NCBI GenBank assembly: GCA_029204225.1
Contig: CM055093.1
Location: 2,832,887 to 2,896,886 of the forward strand
DNA length: 64,000 nt
DNA from: Diphasiastrum complanatum
Taxonomy: Eukaryota; Streptophyta; Lycopodiopsida; Lycopodiales; Lycopodiaceae
Reading direction: 5' to 3'
Shown here: positions 35,540 to 64,000 of the stretch, piece after piece
Numbering within the stretch: the first letter of the stretch is position 1
How the letters are laid out: each line of letters begins with the position of its first letter
Position numbers and translations under genes: made by a program
The notes under the pieces: generated by a model
Seen by the model: only the letters and a program-made list of their open reading frames with translations
What the model was told of the DNA's origin: nothing
The model's database searches: none

Positions 35540-36240
35540 GGGAAAGCCAAAATGTGAATATTTTTTCTCTTAGAAATGTTTCATCTATTGTCTTACAAAG
35601 AAACATCATTGATTTTGTCACAAAACATCCCGATGCAAATGAAGAACGAGTCTTTAGAAATGTTCTAAAATTCACTTTGCCATGTGAAATGCCAGGCACA
35701 CCATCATCGCATAGACGAAAATTTCAAGACTTTTTTTTTAATGATGGTGACATATTGGGGCTTGCCAGTTTTCTTTTTGACATTGACAAACAATGAAATA
35801 CCTAAATTACAATGGTTAGAAATTTTAAACAAATAGAAAATCTTGTGAAAAACTATAACATCAATTTTGATTGGAGAAATTGTCCCACTGAATGTTGGAT
35901 ACTTTTTGTTAAAAGATTAGAGCTATTCATGAAAACTTTTTTTTTTTTTCAAAAAAAATATTTCTAGGTGCATTAAACATTACATGTTACGATATGAATT
36001 TTAGAACCGAGGTCCTGCACATTCTCATGTCATGCTATGGGTGAAAAACAAGGATGTGAAAAGAATTGGAAATGAAATCATTGCATTTATTCCTACAAAA
36101 TTGAGCTTACAGACAAGAAATTTCAAGACTCAATTAGATCCAATCCAAAATGAACTAGTTGTACAAAAGCAAATACATGATTGTCAATCATCTTGTGCTA
36201 TGAAAAGCGATAAAAAAAGAGCAAAATTACGAACATAGGC
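35540..36240 (+). pseudogene. Helitron Rep (Helitron_like_N) fragment
   Basis: Broken plus-strand frames that can be read in order: the segment MPGTPSSHRRKFQDFFF...GLASFLFDID (about 35688-35790), matching the 'RGSPAYW...GxPTxFxTxS' part of Helitron Rep proteins; NCPTECWILFVKRLELFMK (about 35880-35940); then GPAHSHVMLWVKN (about 36012-36050), matching the RGLPHxHxLLW two-histidine motif; and LVVQKQIHDCQSSC (about 36148-36190), matching the conserved LV...Q.H...C block. The catalytic Tyr region and the helicase were not found. Family assignment rests on motif order read by eye. Confidence 0.5.
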
Positions 36241-37729
36241 TAGTTATATTACGTTTTGAAATATGCAATGAAATCAGAATCAATAAGACCATTGAATTCG
36301 AATCTGACACAAAGAGAATATGATTAACTCATGCAGATGAAAATGTGTTAAAAAATAGTTTCTAGCTATTCTCGACAAAATCGATGTCCTTACCAAAAAT
36401 TAGTTTCCCATGCTTACAGATCCCTATTATCACAAGAAGAGAAGTTGTTTAATATGTAGATAGCCCTCGTCTAGATTAGTGTCAAAAGTTTATTGGTTTT
36501 AACAATACAATACTATTGCATCAAATTGACATCTATACATACAGGTAGGTCTTAAGCACTTGAAAACACTACTTTTTTTATAGTTATTGGTGATAATTTA
36601 TTGTAGTTAAGAAGAGGAGAGCTTTTCAAAAGAAAACATATATTGATAAGCTAGAGCACACTAACTGTGCAAAAAAACACTAAAATAATTAGATTCACAA
36701 CTTATCATCCAACACCAATTTTTAGCGTGTTGCTAAAAAGATTTGAATTTTGAAAAAAAAGAAGAAGAGAACTTTTGAGTTATGTCAACACAAATTGATC
36801 ATATTACTCATAATGTATATTACCTGATATTATATGAAATGAGAGAGACATTAAAGAATATGTTAAAGATTATTCAAACAAACAAATAGTGAATATCTTA
36901 CTATACCACAAGTCATTTTCCCATGAGCCATTATTTCAAATAGTATCCGACCATGAAAATGATACTGAGACATTGTTAGCGAATGATAAAAAAGACATGT
37001 TAGGTTTTTCACATGAATTTGAATTCTTTGAAAATTTCTCATTGACAATCGAACAAGAGAGTGATTTTTCGATATTGATGTCAAAAGTTCAGGTATTTTT
37101 GTACTCTCAGGTACATCAGAGAGTGGAATAACATACTCCATAAAATATCTAACATTTTCGTTTGAAAAAATGAATGAATTTGTATTGCTATGTGATACTA
37201 TTGGTGCAACCACATAAGATTTAGTTAACATGCATTAACAGTGCACAATCTATTTTCAATCCTTGTGGAAAATGGCCACTCATATGGACTTAAGCTATTT
37301 GACCAAACATTCAATATACTCCTTATATCTCCTATTTTTGAACACAATAAGATATAGAAAACCAAAAATGCAAAAAACATGATACATTGAGTAAACAAGT
37401 TATCTCAGAAGAACAAATTCTGCACGTGACATATTTAAAATCATTTGTAATGTGGAACTATTCTATAGTTTTATTCACATTATCGATATAGTGTCAAAGT
37501 TATCGAGACCGTTTGTAGAAATACACGTATTGTCGAAATAGTTTTGAGGGATTATTGAACAACGTTCAAATGGACCAAAGCCAATAGACAGTCGAGGGTT
37601 CCAAACTTGACTACAACAGATTGAATAGTGGCACCTTATCTGCTATATTTCGGGTCCAATACCATAGCCCCACGTGGCACTTGCTTTTCATAGAAGTCAT
37701 TATTCATCTTCTCTTTTTTGTTTCACTAG
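36241..37729. other. AT-rich region, possible Helitron remnants
   Basis: May hold further decayed parts of the Rep protein (open stretch 36889-37131 plus, or 36863-37231 minus), but no motif is recognisable. Confidence 0.3.
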
Positions 37730-38780
37730 AAGAAGTGCATTTATGGGTTAAAGCAAGCTGCAAGAGCTTGGCATAAAAGAATGTGTGAACTTTTAATCTC
37801 TATTGGTTTTAGAAGACTCATTTCAGACAGTGATGTCTTCATTAAACCCGTTCTCTAATCTTAGTTGTATTCGTTGATGACAATCTAATGTTTGATAACA
37901 ACTGGTACCTAGGAATTGAAATTACCAGGGATGAAGGTTGTAACATAAAACTTTCTCAACAAAGTTATGGCTGTAAAATTTTGATAGACTATGCAATGCT
38001 TGAATGTAAAGGGAAAGAGACTCCTATGGTACTTGAAGTAAAACTTTCAAAGGATGACTGTCCAAGGACAGAGCATGAAGAATTCGAAATGCGTAATACA
38101 CTTTTTCAACATCTAATCGAAGCTCTAATGTATCTTACTGTATGTACTCGACCAGATTTGGCCTTTCCTATTTATGCTTTAGCACAATTTTTCTAACAAT
38201 CCAGGAAAGTACCATTGGGAGCTTACGGTACCTCAAAACAACCACATATTTTGGCATTGTTTATTCAAAGCCAGATAAGTTCATTCTCACAGCATACAGT
38301 GACGCTACTTGGGCAAGTTCGAAGGATGACAGTAAATCAGTCACTGGCGGATGCTTCATGATGTGTGGAGGGCCATTAAGCTGGGTTTGTAGAAAGCAAA
38401 CATTTGTGGCACAATCTTCATGCGAAGCTGAGTATGTAGCAGCTTCAAAGAATGTGAATGAAGTTGTGTGGCTGAGGCAGTTGCTAAATGAAGTTGGGGA
38501 AAAGCAAGAAGAACCTACTGTCCCATATTTGGACAATACAAGCACAATTTCCATGACTCGGGATCCAGTCATCCATTCTAGGACTAAGCATATACCACTC
38601 AGGTATCATCATATCAGAGATCTTGTGCATATACAGGAAGTTCGAATTGGATACGTGAAGACTACAGAGATGACAGTTGATGTTCTCACAAGCCCTCGGA
38701 CAACAACTGTTCAAAAAGCACAAGAAGAATATGGGAATTGGCAGAAGGAATCTTCAGTTCAAGAGGGAGTGTTGAAAATT
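37730..38780 (+). pseudogene. Ty1/copia RT/RNase H remnant
   Basis: Begins with the RT segment CIYGLKQAARAWHKRM (about 37738), passes a degenerate VVFVDDN active site (about 37866), then WYLGIEITRD, QQSYGCKIL and YLTVCTRPDLAFPIYALAQFF (frame 37888-38196). A frameshift near 38190 leads to the RNase H part: AYSDATWASSKDDSKSVTGGC, AQSSCEAEYVAAS and HSRTKHIPLRYHHIRD (38142-38700). The RNase H catalytic pattern (D of AYSDATW, E of CEAEY, D of LDNTST) is readable. The 5' half of pol is missing at this locus. Confidence 0.8.
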
Positions 38781-38984
38781 GAACTTCGCTTTTCTTCATC
38801 CCTAACAGCCTCAATGTGGCGCAACCTGTTTCTGCAGATAAAGACAACAACAAGTACAGTCTGTTCCCATGGAAGATGACAACCGCAACTAACTAGTTTT
38901 TAGCGTAATCATTAGTTTACAAGAATGTCTTAGAAGCAAATGTTTTAGAGGATATCTATATATATATTTAAACTTATGTATAGT

Positions 38985-39110
38985 TTTGCGCATGTGTATG
39001 GGTGCACCCATGCATCCTCCTCCCCTCACCCATGCATGAGCTTTTTCTAACTAAAAAACTTGGTGAGGAGGATGCATGTATGGGGAAGGTGCATATCCCC
39101 ATACATTTGC
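38985..39110. repeat. Short inverted repeat around TGCATCCTCCTC
   Basis: CATGCATCCTCCTC...CACC at about 39010-39032 is matched by GGTGAGGAGGATGCATG at 39061-39078, with further complementary bits. Possibly a small foldback element. Confidence 0.5.
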
Positions 39111-39471
39111 ACATTGTGTGCATTGAGGGGTGGACCCCAAAAAGATTCCTCACCCCCTCCTTTCCACTTACTAGATTCAAATACTTAAAGTTTGAAGTTA
39201 AGGTTTTATTTTTTTCACACACTTCAATGTGCTTTAAACTTTAGCCAATAATTTTTATTACTTGGATTTCTTATTTATTTTAAATTATCAAAGTTTTACC
39301 CATAAATTATGAACATAAATATTTTCTTGACTACCTTAAACTGGTTTTTTTTTTTTTTTTTTTTCCATCCTTCAAATTCCTATCTCGGCCCGCAATTTTT
39401 AGAAATGTTTAACCACAAGCCCAAACTCATTAGCTTTAACTCCTAAATCGTTACCCACAAGCTTTTATCCA

Positions 39472-39620
39472 TTGGCCCATCAATGACCATCGGCCACCCA
39501 TCATCGACCATCGACCATCGACCACCCATCGGACAACCATCAACAACCATCGGCCACCCATCAATGACCATCGGCCACCCGTCAACGACCATCGCCCGTC
39601 CGTTGCCTGTCAACGACGGA
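39472..39620. repeat. Minisatellite, GACCATCGGCCACCCATCAA unit
   Basis: About seven imperfect copies of an 18-24 base unit. The frame across it gives a repetitive TIGHPS-type peptide that is not a credible protein. Confidence 0.8.
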
Positions 39621-40588
39621 CACTCTTTACTAGTATATATATGTGCCTACCGAACACATTGTCGGATTTTTTGCACTTGTTGCATTTTTTAAAAAACCCG
39701 ACACTGAACAAAAAAGGTAAATCACCTCCAATTTGCCGAAACTTCCATGTTCAGATACTAGAAGTTGTCAATGATTATTCAATTGTAGATAGATTAGAAA
39801 AAGTGTATATAAAAATGTTTAAATCTGAGAAGATGCAAGTTTGTAATAATTTAAGCGGTATTGGTACTTGAAACTATGATCACACATACGAGAAAATTTG
39901 TCACCTTGTACCATTTCATAGATTGAATTCATTTTCTTTCTTATTATATTTTGCTTGGATTCATTTATTAATATCCAACTCCACAAACTTTACAAACACA
40001 TGAAGATCTAATTTCATTAATAATCAAGTACTTAATTTGATGTCTCTCTTTTGCAACGACAATTGCTTTTGTGAATAACTTGTTATCAACAAATCTTCAA
40101 ACATTGAAAGACGATGTTTAGTAGAGATATAAGCTGCAATATTGTATTTATTTCTTTGCTATTCTTCTCCAAAATGCAGTTTATTATTTGCTACAACATA
40201 GTGACGTGAAACACATGGTTGACGAGTACCAAATCTAGTTCGGAGTTCAAGTTCAAGCTTGCAGATATGTAAAATTTTAATACATTCTTTTTGTTAACAT
40301 GTTAGCGAGATCATGTGCCTTTAATGTCATTGAATTGAACTCAAGATAATTCAAAAACACCAATTGAACGAGTAGCGATTTTCATATGTTAGCTTTGAAG
40401 CAAGAAAAAAATGCGTTGCTAGTTTATGACCTTGTGAGGTTAAAAATGCAGCGCCGTCTATAGGAAGTGTAAATTGGCGGTGAAGGGCAGGAAGGCTTCG
40501 AAATGCAAGCCTGTTCATTAACGGCGGGATAGACGAAATCTTTGCTTGTTTTGCCTTCTTTTTCTGTTTCTCAGTGTTCATTTGGAGG

Positions 40589-63476
<22,888 letters not shown>

Positions 63477-64000
63477 GTAAGGAGTTATAGCTTATAATTT
63501 CTAATCTGTTTAAACTTTTGAATTGCATGAAATTTCAAAGGGCCCAATTGCTCAATGCTGATAGATAGTATGCTGTAACGACTAGTTGGAATTTGCTAGC
63601 TGCATCTCGAATCTTGATTCATGATTCAAATTTCTAGGATCTAATTTCTCGTGTAAGTCATGACTCACAACTTTCCAAATTCGTATAGATGGTAAGGTTT
63701 AGGTTGTGAGCTCTAGAATCTAGATTCTAAACCCTAAACTTCTCAATGTCCAAGTATGTTGCGCCCCGTGTCATGGTGGGGTAAATATGAGATTCATGAA
63801 ATTCTACAAAGGTTTGCCATATGGATCTTTTCTTAGGATAAGCTGCATGTGAGAGGAATTGGAGTACGTTCTCTGTTATTCAAACAAAGAGGAGGAACGG
63901 ACTTTCCACCTCTTAGCTCGGTAGGTTGGTGTTTTTCCATGCCAACCTGCGATTGCTAGAGAGGCTAAAGTCAACAAGAGAGCCCATACAGGTAAGTTCA
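63477..64000. other. Intron DNA, no feature seen
   Basis: Low-complexity variants of TCTAGATTCTAAACC around 63705-63745; no coding frame. Confidence 0.35.

Noticed and set aside
21170-38780. The copia integrase at 21170-22690 and the copia RT/RNase H at 37730-38780 could be two halves of one element split by nested insertions.
   Set aside because: An intact host gene (ESS2) lies between them, the halves do not meet at a shared codon, and a stretch of RT is missing. Two separate fragments are simpler.
39483-39692. A repetitive TIGHPS-type open frame.
   Set aside because: Produced by a minisatellite; no start context or conserved domain.

Overview
The window reads as nuclear DNA of a land plant with a large, repeat-rich genome. 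The evidence is a nuclear gene for a chloroplast-targeted ATP synthase subunit, plant-type Ty1/copia, Ty3/gypsy and hAT elements, GT-AG introns, long CT/GA/TA microsatellites, and an inferred 17.5 kb intron filled with nested transposons. A gymnosperm would fit, but the sequence does not prove the clade.

Host genes. Three are supported. (1) atpD, the chloroplast ATP synthase delta chain, is an intact single-exon gene on the minus strand (14216-15043). (2) An ESS2/DGCR14-type splicing factor gene is an intact single-exon gene on the plus strand (24029-25666). (3) An unrecognised multi-exon plus-strand gene starts near 40589 and continues beyond 63476. Its visible exons keep phase at several junctions, and one inferred intron (45495-62990) carries most of the transposon nest.

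Layout. 1-4308: a gag-only LTR element with a duplicated gag domain, ending in PPT, LTR and PBS. 4395-5195: inverted and minus-strand LTR pieces. 8529-10800: a minus-strand copia remnant with its 3' LTR. 10800-11612: a remnant of an unfamiliar transposon-like protein. 14216-15043: atpD. 15601-16810: a palindromic element, CT repeats and a tandem duplication. 16958-18222: an inverted second copy of the gag-only element. 18905-21095: minisatellite and LTR fragments. 21170-22690: copia integrase. 24029-25666: ESS2. 27258-29500: copia pol remnant, then an LTR with PBS. 30064-30480: foldback repeat. 30690-32232: broken Penelope-like reverse transcriptase. 32237-35347: minus-strand Ty3 gag, PBS and LTR. 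35540-36240: Helitron Rep fragment. 37730-38780: copia RT/RNase H. 40589-63476: the multi-exon gene with its insertions.

The nest. A ~5.5 kb hAT transposon sits in a TA microsatellite (46326-58137). A 6.3 kb chromodomain Ty3/gypsy element (46668-52982, flanked by CAATG) has inserted into it. The Ty3 LTRs are almost identical, yet its coding region has several breaks and lacks the first catalytic Asp of integrase. Beyond the hAT lie termini of a second hAT family, a BED-finger ORF and an endonuclease fragment of a LINE-type element.

No rRNA, tRNA or CRISPR array was recognised. Apart from the host genes, nearly everything that can be identified is transposon-derived.
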